From Heliopora coerulea (Eukaryota; Cnidaria; Anthozoa; Scleralcyonacea; Helioporidae): DNA of 64,000 nt. Below are positions 44,101 to 55,424 of the stretch, in pieces. Numbering within the stretch: position 1 is the stretch's first letter; every line of letters begins with the position of its first letter. Below the pieces are notes generated by a model that saw nothing but the letters and a program-made list of their open reading frames with translations, ran no database searches and was not told the origin of the DNA. The DNA is taken from assembly GCA_030142905.1 (NCBI GenBank), contig JASJOG010000147.1, positions 62,001 to 126,000 on the forward strand, written 5' to 3'. Made by a program: the position numbers and the translations under genes.

Positions 44101-47100
44101 TATGGGTGAATCAATGATGCCATTGTGGTAGCTTGGTAATTATGTTCTTAATACGCACGCTCTCAAGCTGTTCACTCAGAAAAACTTTGAGACCCTGACG
44201 GAAATCGAACCCGTAACCTTCTGATCGCCGGTGAGACGCTCTAACCATTGAGCTACAAAGACTCAGATGGTGAGCGAAGGTTAAATTTGTGTACTGCTTT
44301 GTATAGATGGTAGACATATGTACTGCCAGTCTGCTAGTCTCGATATGTCGTCTATTTTTATGTTAATCAATGATACGATTGTGGTAGCTTGGTAATTGTG
44401 TTCTTAATACGCACGCTCTCAAGCTGTTCTCTCAGAAAAACATTCTGAGTCCCTGACGGGAATCAAACCCGTAACCTTCTGATCGCCGGTTATTAACCTT
44501 CTGACCGGCGATCAGAAGGTTACGGGTTCGATTCCCGTCAGGGACTCAGAAAGTTTTTCTGAGAGAACAGCTTGAGAGCGTGCGTATTAGTATATGGGTA
44601 TTCTAAAAACATATACTAACCATCTGCAGCTTAGTGCATGCTGTTACGAAATAAAGCAAGGTTTAAAAGGTGAGAAAAGTTTAAAACATAATATTGACAT
44701 TTCGTGGGAACGCCCTTCATCTCATTGTTAAGAGAGAATTATTAGGAGCGAAGGACTGTATTTATCTAAATAGTGTAGGATTAAAGTGACTAATGATTTG
44801 TGTTAAAATGGATCACCACAACTAACTAGGCCATGAAGTTGAGAAATCATTTTCTACTTCCCAGTCTAGCTTACTTTTTGGGTAACTTTGTGCAGAAGTA
44901 CTGGATATAAATGAGATCAAATTGTAGATTGAGATCCTACAAGAGCTGGAGTAGAGCTTCTTTATTATTCAATCATTAACAGTTTAACTTTTTAATTATT
45001 GAATTTGACGATGAGAAGGAGAAAGTAAATTGTGAGAAGAATAATGAAGAGAAAGCTCGGTGTAAACCCAGTCGAGAATTATCGCAATTTAAAGCCCTGT
45101 GCGGAATTTTCATCCGCCATCATATGGAGTCAAACTACCAGGATACTAGCTGCGGCCTTCTTAACACAGCTGGCAGACCACTTGACCTATTTCTCAGACT
45201 CATTGACTTGATTCCTGACGAAGCGTCTAACTTTCAGCTGAAGGGTCTCACTCGCAGCATATCTCGTCTCGATCTTAAAGTAGGCTTTTTCACGATTTAT
45301 CGTCGAAATGATATTGAACGCAAAAGGCAAATACTAAATATTATGGACCAGTTATTAAAGTTGGGTATTAGGGAGGTTTGTAGAGCAAGAATAACCTTGA
45401 GCTACAGCATATAATAAACTGAAATCCTGTTGGTGAGTGTGTCTTCCCGTACGAAGATTTCATATGTCATTTCACATGTAAGAACATGGAATTGGAGCAT
45501 TTTCACATATGAAATACCTAATTCACATGTGAAATGAACTGGCTCAAGATTTTACAAGTGAGATCGTGTCACATGTATTTTACATATGAAATAGAACATT
45601 CACTTATGAAGATTAATTATGAAATTTTTATTTCACATATGGAATTGAAACAATTCACGTATGAGTTATCATTTTCATATATAAAATTGCATGAGAAATT
45701 TTTGTAAGGGTTATACTGCATATTTAAAGTGCCCACGAAGCGAAAAATACATTTGTTTCGTTTGAAAAGCTCTTGAGGTGATAAAAGAACACCTGCCAAA
45801 GTTATTCCGTATTAAACTGAACAGCTCAGCATTAGTCAGCTCCCAGACCCCTTCTACGTGAAACAGAATTGTAATTAATATTTATCCTGTCATGAAAAAG
45901 TAAGGTCATATGTGCCTTTACTCTTACATGATTTATAAAATCCCAAGGGCAACATATCGTGACCTGTAGCCAACATTAGATTGCCTATTTGCCTTCGCAC
46001 AATCTACAAATAAAGAATTATACTTGCGGACGTGAGGAGTCTGGGAGCTGATACAAAACGGCGAAAACTATAGTTCAATGTGCAACTGTACAGTTTCGTG
46101 AACAGTTTCGGACTGATTTCATTTAATAATGTCGGAGGTATAACTTATTTGTTAATTGCTCAAATGCTGTGTCAGCACACTGACGTTGCAGATCGTCTCA
46201 TTAAGTTATTAAACTAATTGAAATATGTAAAGAATGAAGAGACATATGAAAAACTCTAAAACGTTTTCCTTTATCATTATCAGAATTCTTTCAAATAAGA
46301 TTTCATTTTAAAGACACTTCACGCTATTAAACATCCATACAGCACACTTATTATTTTGGCTTTCTCGTGAACGGCTATATTGATGGCTGCAATTCCATTT
46401 GAATCTGATATGACTTTACCGCATCATTTCCGTCGCCTTAGTCTTCCGCTTCTTAGACCGTGGAAGGTCAGGGTGAGTACAAGTTAGAACACCATCCTGT
46501 GTTTGTTGTGGGATTAGAGACGTTAAAATGAAATTTATATACAGCTTAAGGGGAAGAACAAGTACCACTTTGATCGTTAAGCTCTTATTCTCAAATAGTT
46601 TCCAGAAGAACGATGGGAAAGTAAGCATTACACTCTACCCGCAAGCTGTTTGATGTTGCTCACCTTGGGATTCCATGCAGTCGAGACTTAAATGATACGA
46701 ATGGATGATATCTCGGATTATCCTTATTATCAGGATGAACTGGATCAGAAAAAAGACGTATGTCATGCCTCTGTAAAGTAATTAAATTTCTCGTAAACTG
46801 GGACGTTATGTTTTTCTTTTAATGTTCCAATATTGGAAAAGAAATTTTCTTTACCAAATATTTTCCCCGGGAATATAAATCGTGGCTTATGAAATATTTG
46901 CCTTATTAAATGGTGTGAAATAATTTAAAGTTACTTCCCTTGAGGAAAGATTTTTTGCTAAACTAGATCGGAAGATGTAACGAGTTCAAAATAAACACGA
47001 GGTTAATGATAATTCCCCCAAAAGTTCTTTCACCCCTCAAGAAAATGTGCATGTATACTTGGAATGAAAGTATAGCGTGTATACTATATCAATAGTATAC

Positions 47101-49029
47101 TATGTATACTATCAATATAGCGTGTATACTATATCAACTGGGACTTCCGAAATATTTCCTAACTATTTACAAACAGTTCGCAAAAAGGTTAGGAAAAAAG
47201 TGATTGAGATCTTGATGTGTTTCTATCAATTAATCTAGAAACAAGCTGAAAATTTCCAGTGACAGTTGATGTTAATTAACACAAGGTGCAAATTAGAATC
47301 TTTAAATTTTCTAATTTTCTGCAAATTATTTGACCAACCTTAAAAAAGCAAATGTTTTAGGTTTCATGATAATTATGTGACCCTTTAGCTCCATAGTTAG
47401 CAATGCTAACTAGCGAAGGTGTCATGGCTTTTCAGGATGTGCAACTCATATTTGAATTCGTCCATGGTTTATATAATCCGTAACCCTATCCGTTTAATAC
47501 TTTACCCCCTTATTCTCTGTCTGTTCACCCATAAAAGATGGTTTGACCAAAAATGCCATGTAAGAAGGTTCGAATATACTGGAACAAGCATAAGGTAAAG
47601 AAAGCTGAAGTTAGGAGAAAATTTTTATTTCAGAGGGTTCCTTAAAATAGACAGCAAGCAATAACCATTATTAATGAACTTAAATGCTGTTCTCAAACCT
47701 CAACTTCCAGTAATCGCGATAATGAAAACGATTCTCGTGATCATTTATCAACATATCCACAGTACAACTCGTGGAGAAACTTCTGGGAGCTGTAAACCCT
47801 ATTGCATGACTATAGTTTGTAATATTTTTATGTCGTAGTTTATCGCGTTACTTATCCCTCTCGTGTATTGGGTGATTAAGGCTTTTTTTACCGTGCTAAT
47901 ATGTTTCAACGAGGTCAACATCAGGGTTAAACCTTGCTGGATTTTTCTTGATGGTTTAAACTCATGATAATGTGATTAAATTTTACTCCGCTTATTAATT
48001 GATTTTGTTATAATTTTGTCCTGAAGGTCGATCACAAAAATTATTTTTTGGAAAAATTTGATTCTGTCGGGTCGAAAAAATTGTGAAAATAAACAACCAG
48101 GGTTCTGTAATTCATTTCTTTTGTAAAAAAAGCTTAATAAACAGTTAAAATAAGTTCTTCATTTGCACCAGTATGTTACAGATGTTGTAAGAGATATTCG
48201 TTTTAGGAACAGTATATATCGATGCCATATTTTGATAACGACGATCAAGAAAATGTTATGAATTTATGTGTATACGGTAACTACGTTTGAAAATCTGACA
48301 ACCCAACAGAGAAAAAAAACGTATTCGAGATCATGGATTAGTATAACATTGTTGGAATTTTAATGTTAGAGAAAGTGGAACATTTACTTATGTAAGATTA
48401 GTCCTTTCCGTTGATTGCAAATTTTGAACTGACCGATAAACAACCCCTCCTTACGAGCTACTCGGTGGACCAAGGATGGTGGGGCTATTAATTAGACCAG
48501 CATGCTAATCCATAAAGCAAGTGCCAATTGTCTCCAATTATGCATGCCATCGTCCTAATGAGGTTATGACTTAAATCATATGAACTTACTGTCGGGATCC
48601 TTTTCTGAGTTCGATTTTCGTGCGTCAATGGTGGTGTTTGTTATTCGCACGAACGCTGACAAACCTCTAGAATAAAGTCGAACAGTGATCGGTGGTTTGT
48701 GCGAAGCTCCGAGGACCTAGAAAATGTGAAAAATAGACTGTTAGAGTACAGCAACGCTGTACGTACTAGCAACATACAAAAATGCGTTTTCTATGGCAAA
48801 ATAACAGACAGGATACTGTACGTATTTTACGTTTCATGTTGACGAAATCTCTACCGGCAACTTAAGCACACTAACTCGACATCCTCGAAGAACAATTACA
48901 CGTAAAATGCAAACACACAAACGATGAACATACCCCAGTGGTCAAAACTCCCATTTGAGAGAAGCGGATCTTTGTCGTGACGATAAGGAAAATGAATTTG
49001 AGACATAATCTTGTAGATCTTGAACCCAT
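37974..49029 (-). CDS. FGF: Fibroblast growth factor, FGF8/17/18-like (gene A)
   Basis: Four minus-strand exons, 49029-48934, 48716-48590, 39476-39373 and 38168-37974, join in frame (phases 0, 1, 0) with GT-AG borders. They give about 173 aa. Exon 1 is a signal peptide (MGSRSTRLCLKFIFLIVTTK). The beta-trefoil core follows: VRLYSRGLSAFVRITNTT, LIVIESHASGKVAIKSK, RGYVCFDKNSVV, CLFKEAINRKNYVTFRSV, TWYLGFSNRK, KLGRKTTAGQRSIMFVKK. LIVIES and YVCF.K match LIVETD/YLCMN of FGF8-type ligands, and the 104-nt third exon is the classical middle FGF exon length. It should act as a secreted ligand for FGF receptors in patterning. A full paralogue lies head-to-tail at 51200-61976. Splicing is predicted, but the matching borders in the paralogue support it. 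Confidence 0.88.
38935..39195. repeat. (GAAC)n satellite
   Basis: About 260 bp of acgaacgaacgaac with interspersed aaag/taaa variants, in FGF-A intron 3. Confidence 0.9.
39373..39476 (-). CDS. FGF: FGF-A exon 3 (104 nt)
   Basis: Acceptor tttttaacag, donor TGG|gtgagt. Encodes LIVIESHASGKVAIKSKTN, then RGYVCFDKNSVVQIW. Confidence 0.9.
44100..44270 (-). mobile_element. tRNA-derived SINE, family 3 copy 1
   Basis: Minus strand: gagtctttgtagctcaatgg (A box) ... gggttcgatttccgtcaggg (B box). The body gcttgagagcgtgcgtatta matches the copies at 44365-44590. A fragment is at 53385-53425. Confidence 0.75.
44365..44590. mobile_element. SINE family 3, inverted pair forming a ~80-bp hairpin
   Basis: 44408-44488 and 44503-44589 are near-perfect inverted copies (acgcacgctctcaagctg ... 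ccttctgatcgccggt / accggcgatcagaagg ... cagcttgagagcgtgcgt) with a 14-nt centre. Each arm has the tRNA-like B box. Confidence 0.85.
45450..45710. mobile_element. Palindrome-rich MITE, copy 4
   Basis: Same words as at 27-355 and 32185-32451; right end gaaatttttgtaaggg at 45695-45710. It lies in FGF-A intron 2. Confidence 0.72.
48590..48716 (-). CDS. FGF: FGF-A exon 2
   Basis: Acceptor cattttctag, donor GACA|gtaagt (phase 1). Encodes VLGASHKPPI then TVRLYSRGLSAFVRITNTT and DARKSNSEKDPD, the first trefoil strands. Confidence 0.88.
48934..49029 (-). CDS. FGF: FGF-A exon 1 (signal peptide)
   Basis: ATG at 49029-49027, 32 codons, ending LTTG|gtatgt in phase 0. Hydrophobic core FIFLIV. Aligns with exon 1 of gene B (RLC.KF.FL..T). 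Confidence 0.75.
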
Positions 49030-49039
49030 ACTCGTGACA

Positions 49040-50170
49040 ACTTGATCTCATTCAATTCGCACACGGGTTTGCGATTAGCTGATCAGTTCTTTTATGTGAT
49101 CAAACTAAACTAATACAAGGCTTTAAATATTTCCAGCTATCATGTAATCACCCGTGAAAACTTCCTGGGTAGGTAAAGAAACCAAGCACTCATCCGTATT
49201 TTCAATAATCATAAAACCATTAGTTATCGAGTTAAAGAAGCTTTCTCAGGGAAGTATTCAATTGAATTATCCGAAAACTAAGTGGTTCTTAACCTTTGTC
49301 ACGCCATTTCCTTCTTTGACGACCATAGACACGTCATTTTCCCTGCATGCGAACACCTGAATCTCAACTTCACTGCCAATAAATCTTTTGACGAATCCCA
49401 TCTGGTATGAAACTCAACTAATAACCGTAGTATAATGTTTTTTGTTGGTTTTCTTTTCTAAGTTTGAACACTTCTCCGTTAAGATTTAATAAGTACTACG
49501 AACAAAAATAAATGCAACAAAACGGCTCAGTCACACGAATAGAAACTATTGTTGGTGATTGCCAACAGTACCACAGTTGTTGCTGGTAAAATCATTGAAT
49601 GTTGCGGTTATTTGTTATGTAAAATCCTGCTTTGTCCTGCCACGCTTAATCACAATTTCAAGCCACATCAGGTGTTGGACGGAGTGGATTCGTTTAGCTG
49701 CTTCTGGCAGTTAAAGTCATAAGTGTGAAAAAGAAGCTTTTTAGTTTATTGTAATTTATTATCCGAGCTTTCTCAGAAAAACATTTCCCTTTTGTGAACC
49801 AACGAACTCCAAGTATGGAACCCTTTTCCTGATGTGTGGAAATCTTGAATTCTCAAATAGAATTTTAGATGAATTCTTCAGATTTGTTCTGTAATCTGAA
49901 TTGAGAAGCTGTGGAACAGCGGATTTCCTTGACATAATTGACAGCCCGCACTACACATCTGCTTGCAGATTTACCCACTTAGGTTCTTGCCAATTTTGCA
50001 TTTATCGTTTTGCCTATTTAAATTTGTCGTATGAAATTTTTTTTATGCGTAAAACCGACTCATAGTAGCTGACATAATTGTTTTAAGGAAGTATTGCTCA
50101 TTGTTTCTTAATGTGACTTCTCGGATTCGAAAATTAAAGTGAAATTTGGCAAATCAAATTTGTTGTGCAT
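49040..50170. other. Upstream region of FGF-A with segment conserved to FGF-B
   Basis: 49140-49400 aligns with 62130-62340 upstream of FGF-B (aagtggttctt, ccatttccttctttgacga). A minus-strand frame KEG....KVKNHL is shared, but gene A stops soon after, so 5' UTR or promoter is likelier than coding. Confidence 0.5.
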
Positions 50171-50179
50171 ATAGTTTAT

Positions 50180-50690
50180 GGTATAACGATAATAATAGTA
50201 ATAATTGTAACGAAGATAATGATAATGATAGTCATCATGATCATGTTCATTGTAATGATCATAGTAATCATGAAATGAACATGATAATGATCATAATAGT
50301 GATCATAATGATCACGATAATGATCATGATAATGGTCATGTTAATGATCATGAAATGAACTTGATAATGATCATGATAGTGATCATAATGATGATGATAA
50401 TGATAATGATCATGATAATGGTCATGATCATGGTCATGATCATGAAATGAACTTGATAATGATCATGATAGTGATCATGATAGTGATCATGATAGTGATC
50501 ATAATGATCATGATAATGGTCATGATCATGGTCATAGTAATAATCATGAAATGAACATGATAATGATCATAATAGTGATCATAATGATCACGATAATGAT
50601 CATGATAATGGTCACGATCATGGTCATGGTAATGATCGTGAAATGACCATGATAATAATCATGATAATGATTATGATAATAGTCATGATG
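50180..50690. repeat. GATCATGATAATG minisatellite (~510 bp)
   Basis: Imperfect units of tgatcatgataatgatcata with frequent ATGATCAT palindromes, between the two FGF genes. The 70-aa ORF at 50146-50358 is translation of it. Confidence 0.9.
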
Positions 50691-50699
50691 AAAAAATCA

Positions 50700-51180
50700 G
50701 ACGACATGATGGGCTTTCGGAAGGTTCTCCATGGTGTTTGAATGAAGGGTCAAACACACTGAACGAGTGTTTTATGTACTATCTTGTCAAACGAACCTGA
50801 ACTTTATTTCACAATCGAGGTAAAAGTTTGATTAATTTATGCCAGTCAAGGTTGGTAAAGGTATCAAAACGAGTCTTGGATACGATTTTCCTTTAATTTT
50901 TCTTGAAAAACTATTGATCAGTTTGAGATTAATATATTAGTAGATATTTCCGGTCTCTATATATGTTCTATAATGGAGGTCTTTAACGCTTATAAAATTG
51001 GAACTAACTTGTCAATGTTTAACAGATTTCACTCCGTAACCAAATCTGAAGTTGGCTAATTCCTACTATTATCATTATTGTCAAAACGCTTACAAAATCC
51101 TTACTGGTTCACAATATCAATTATAAATATTCTCATCATACTTTTTTTAAATAGATAAATTATATCTTAAATATGATCGT
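50700..51180. other. Spacer 3' of FGF-B, nothing recognised
   Basis: AT-rich; probable 3' UTR of gene B near 51120-51199 but no clear poly(A) signal. Confidence 0.35.
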
Positions 51181-51199
51181 CTATTGAATGATCATTTCA

Positions 51200-51394
51200 T
51201 TAACTAAGTTTCTTTTTAACAAACATGATTGATCTCTGTCCATTCGTGGTTTTTCGCCCCAGTTTGGGCAATCCAAGACTAACTTTTCTATGGCTAAATC
51301 CAAGGTACCATGTGTTATTAGAAACGGACTGGAAGGTAACATAGTTCTTTCTGTTGATAATTTCATTGAAATGGCAGTTGGCAACGAGTTTTCT
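51200..51394 (-). CDS. FGF: FGF-B exon 4 (C-terminal)
   Basis: Acceptor tttattttag, 64 codons plus TAA. Starts RKLVANCHFNE and ends IMFVKKKLS. The 132-aa ORF in another frame here is a shadow. Confidence 0.9.
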   Translation of the reverse strand, partial: RKLVANCHFNEIINRKNYVTFQSVSNNTWYLGFSHRKVSLGLPKLGRKTTNGQRSIMFVKKKLS

Positions 51395-54300
51395 CTAAAA
51401 TAAACCATAAAATGTCGTGAGTATGACTTTGGACGGAGCTCATAAGATACTTCTGAAAGCTTGAAATGAAAGTGGATTTTAACGATTTCCCAGCAGGCAC
51501 TGTCCTCTCCATTTTTTGGCTTCTGGCCGCTCATTCCAAATTGGGGTTCGATGAAGTGAAATCCCGTTCGCAGGATCATTTACATTTGAACGATTAGCAA
51601 CAACACATCTATCTGGCATTATAACTTTTCAAAATTATTCAAAATGTTACTTTACACAAAATTAAAAGAAAACTGTGATTATGTCGCAAATTATGCTAAA
51701 CGTGATACCAGCTGAGATAAACATCCTTTCCGTAAATGACGTCACAAATGGAGTGGTACCGAGTCTTCTGCGCGGAAATTCAGCTGGATTCGGAAAAAAT
51801 ATTCAGGCTTCAAGCGTCATAAAATGTAAACGGGCCACTATATTTAATTTTTGTTTGCATACTGTATTCGTATTGTCCATTAAGTATTTTAGTGATTTTT
51901 TTTGGCGAAAGGTTCGTTGGTACTTTAATTGTTTTACTCAGACTATACAATGCTATACTATTTTACTCACGCTGACGCCAGACAATTTTGCATGTCATTG
52001 GAAGACATCCAGTCGCGAAAGTATTCAGCAAAAAATAGTCGAGTCGAGTCCCAACTGGCTAAGTCATTACATTGAGGTGGTTTTAGTTGAGATGGTTATA
52101 ATCCTTTCATCGCGGGAGCTCTCCCCTTGACGAGTTGAGTATCTTATTGCGACTAATTTGCGAAATCGAGTGACAGCGAAAATTTGTGAGAAAAAGGCAG
52201 TTTGGCCTTTGGCAGAGTAAAAAAAGGAATGATAGAAGTCATGCCGCCGGAAAAGTGTTTAAGGAGCTGTTTTTACAAACCAGATTGTCCTGTTCATTCC
52301 TAACCAACTAAACAACCATTCAACCAACTGATCAATCAACAAACTAACCGAGCAACTAACGGATCTATCATTCCAATCAATAAGCAGGCAAGCAAACAGA
52401 ATTCTAAAGCCTGATTCACACTTGTGAAATACGCATAAACATAAGCTCAAGCACAAGAACATGAAAAACCAAATGTGAACGCAGATGAAATAGGCACCAG
52501 CAGAAGCACACGAAAAAGGAACTTTTTCCTTTTGTAGTGCTTATGCTTGTGCTTATTTCACCAGTGTTAACAAACCTGAAATAATAAGCACAAGCACAAG
52601 AATTTGACCGGTATGGAAAATATTGTCACCAGATCTCCCCCAAGTCTCAAACATTTATGCGCGTGCGTACACCATTTTCCCTTGTACCTATTTCATGTGT
52701 GTGAACGGTACTGTGCTTGTGCTTACCCTAACGCTTGTGCTTATTTCACAACTGTGAATCAGCCTTAAACAGTCAATTGTCAACTTATTCACTTACAGTC
52801 AAGTTTCTGTCAGTCGTCAACTTATTCACTTACAGTCAAGTTTCTAACTTAACGAACAGTCAACATTCTGACTTTCACTACCATTCAATTCACCCTTTCC
52901 CAATCAAGCAGAACAGCCAGAAAATTCTAAAAGCCATCCAGGTTGTCGACTACTTCTCAGTTACTTTCATTTAGGAGTTACTTACCCAGATATTAACAAC
53001 GCTGTTTTTATCAAAACACACATATCCACCATTATTCTTGCTTCTGATCGCAACTCGTCCTGGTCCATATGATTCAATTACGATTAATGCTGTAAAAAAT
53101 GAAATCTTATTAGCTATGCAAATAATAGTCTATCGACTTGCGTCGCATGTCTAGAACGCAGTTTTTTGTACTTTAGTGAGTTTTTTACCCTGAACGCATT
53201 GTGAAGAACCATGCCAGAACAATCGGTAATCGCTTGAATTCATCTTGTAGATGTTAATGAAAACAAACTGCCCTTGTATGCACGGACGAAAATATTACCA
53301 AGAAGACAACTTTGCTTCGAATCTGTCGATTTATTCGCACTTATTCACATTTATTTTGCTGACCATTGAAACTCTGCAGCCATTAAGCTACCAAGACTCA
53401 GATGGAGAGCAAGGGTTCACTAATTCCACATTCGGGTAATAATATGCTGTCCAAGCGGCAGCCTATATATGGCAACTACAAATCGTCTGCGATTCAAAAA
53501 CTATTTGTACTCGGAGTTCAGGGTTAATAAACGTTTGCTTATCGTTTGTTTCGTTAAGCTCCAAGCTCGCTCAGAATATAATCCGGAATGCACGATATAT
53601 TTATAATGTAAGCGTAAGGTAATGGTGAGATGTTAAGGTACTTGTGTTCGTTCAAAATAAAGCGCATAAGAAGCTGTTAGCAGATAAAAAACGAAACTTT
53701 TAGAATTGATTGTTACGGGAACCACTGAGTATTTTGGTCAAATACAAAGCAACGGTAACTCCGAACAAGGAAAGCAATTTTTTTTTTTTCGACGTTTCGA
53801 CTAACTTTCATTCCTGAAGATGACTAAAAGTTAGTCGAAACGTCGAAATAAAAATAAAAGTGTTGTCCTTGTTCGGATTTACCGTTGTTTTGTATTTTAG
53901 AATTGATTTGTCTTAATTTTCTTTCGAGAACGTGATCAAATAATGGGCGCAGTTCTGTTGACAAAAGAGTCGGACAGAATAGCCCATAAAATGAGCCGAG
54001 AACACTTGCGTATGCCTTTTCAGATATAACCATTTTATTTAAACTAAAAATACATCAAAAAATTTGCGTACAAACGAGCATTTTAGCATGGTTTTTCTCT
54101 GTCGAGGCAGCATTGATGCCCGTCATTGCCAAAGAAGATCGAAAGTCCAGCATCAAACAATGCACAATTTGATTGTAATCGCTGATTGAAACTCTCAAGC
54201 TTCAAGAAATGTTCTGACACTGGCCAGGATCGCGATGGAGAAATCGGTTTTTGTTCTATTTCCGAAACGTCATCTGAAAGATCTTTTCTTGAGGAAACAC

Positions 54301-55390
54301 ACCCTCAAGCTTCACCTTACTTTCATGTAGATCTCCTTCATTGCCATTAAAACAAAAGTATTGGTGTTGCTAATGGTCGGCTAATTAAAGTCAATCAGAT
54401 CAAGGTCACCCTTTGGAGCGGTTAAAGTTAGAACACCGTTTCAAAAGTGTAACCGTTTTCGTCAGTCGATGAGAAAACGCAGTATTTTAAAATAGCCTCG
54501 TTTCATGTCTCCCACCTTGAAAAGCTTTTTGTGCTTAAAAGGTTCACTCCCATTGATCATTTATTTGTGGACGGAAGGTCATTATTCTTACAAAAAGACA
54601 CATATATAATGAAATATTATGCGAAAGCCTCTGTGGACGATGCTTTGTTTGGAGTCGCAAACAAACCGGCAAATATTAACGGTTCTTTGGGCAGTATGCG
54701 CAATTTTACTCAGTATAGTATCGCAATACTCTATACCTAGTGAAAGCAATATTTGTCATCTGAAATACTTTTAATGTGAGTTAAAGTAAATACTTTTTGT
54801 ATTCATTAACAACATGTATGGATTACGTTTGGAAATATAATGTTCTGTAAAAGCTAAAGCCAGGAAAAAATAAAAGTATTATTGATATACCTCATCCATA
54901 ACTGCTGTATGTCATAAGTTTAAATCTTTCTGGAAACAAAATGTATCAACTGAATTATAACAAAGGGTAAAAGGTACTTTATTTTCTTAATGTTATACAC
55001 TTATTGCTGTTCATTGTCAGAAAATATACAATCATTAACGCCAACCTCAAACTCATTAACGCAAAAATACCTTCATTTTATTCAGTCGACATTCATCAGC
55101 GTAGGTGCGCAACCATTTGCATCAAAGGGCATTCCGTAACACCAACAGACGACCATTACCACCATTCTACTATACATTAGGCATAATAAAATTTCAATTA
55201 CGCAAGAAAAATATCCTGCCTAACTGAAATTTTATTATCTCTGCTGTAGAGTAAAATGGTGTTAATCGTCGTCTGTTGGCGCTATGGAATGCCCTTTGAT
55301 GCAAATGGTGGCGTATCTACTTTAGTGAATATCGACTGAATAAAATGAATATATTTTGGCGTTAACAAGCTTGAGCTTGGCGTTAATGAT

Positions 55391-55424
<34 letters not shown>

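Larger units (their letters stand above)
40040..48580. other. FGF-A large intron 2 (noncoding)
   Basis: The intron (39477-48589, ~9.1 kb) holds a MITE at ~45450-45710 and SINE copies at 44100-44590. Stretches near 41690-42110, 42395-42545, 42770-42990, 46640-47040 and 47150-47360 align with the matching intron of FGF-B. ORFs inside (e.g. 42771-42989, 45124-45414, 46416-46628) have no domain and are not called. Confidence 0.6.

Noticed and set aside
44188..44266. tRNA gene candidate on minus strand
   Set aside because: Repeated three times locally with a common body; SINE, not a tRNA gene.
45124..45414. 96-aa + strand ORF in the FGF-A intron
   Set aside because: Reasonable composition but no recognised domain, no paralogue in the FGF-B intron, and no splice context; not enough to call a gene.
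51181..51579. 132-aa minus ORF
   Set aside because: Out-of-frame shadow of FGF-B exon 4; the true frame gives the FGF C-terminus.
51675..52130. 151-aa + strand ORF
   Set aside because: Lies in an FGF-B intron on the opposite strand, contains a dispersed repeat motif, and has no domain.
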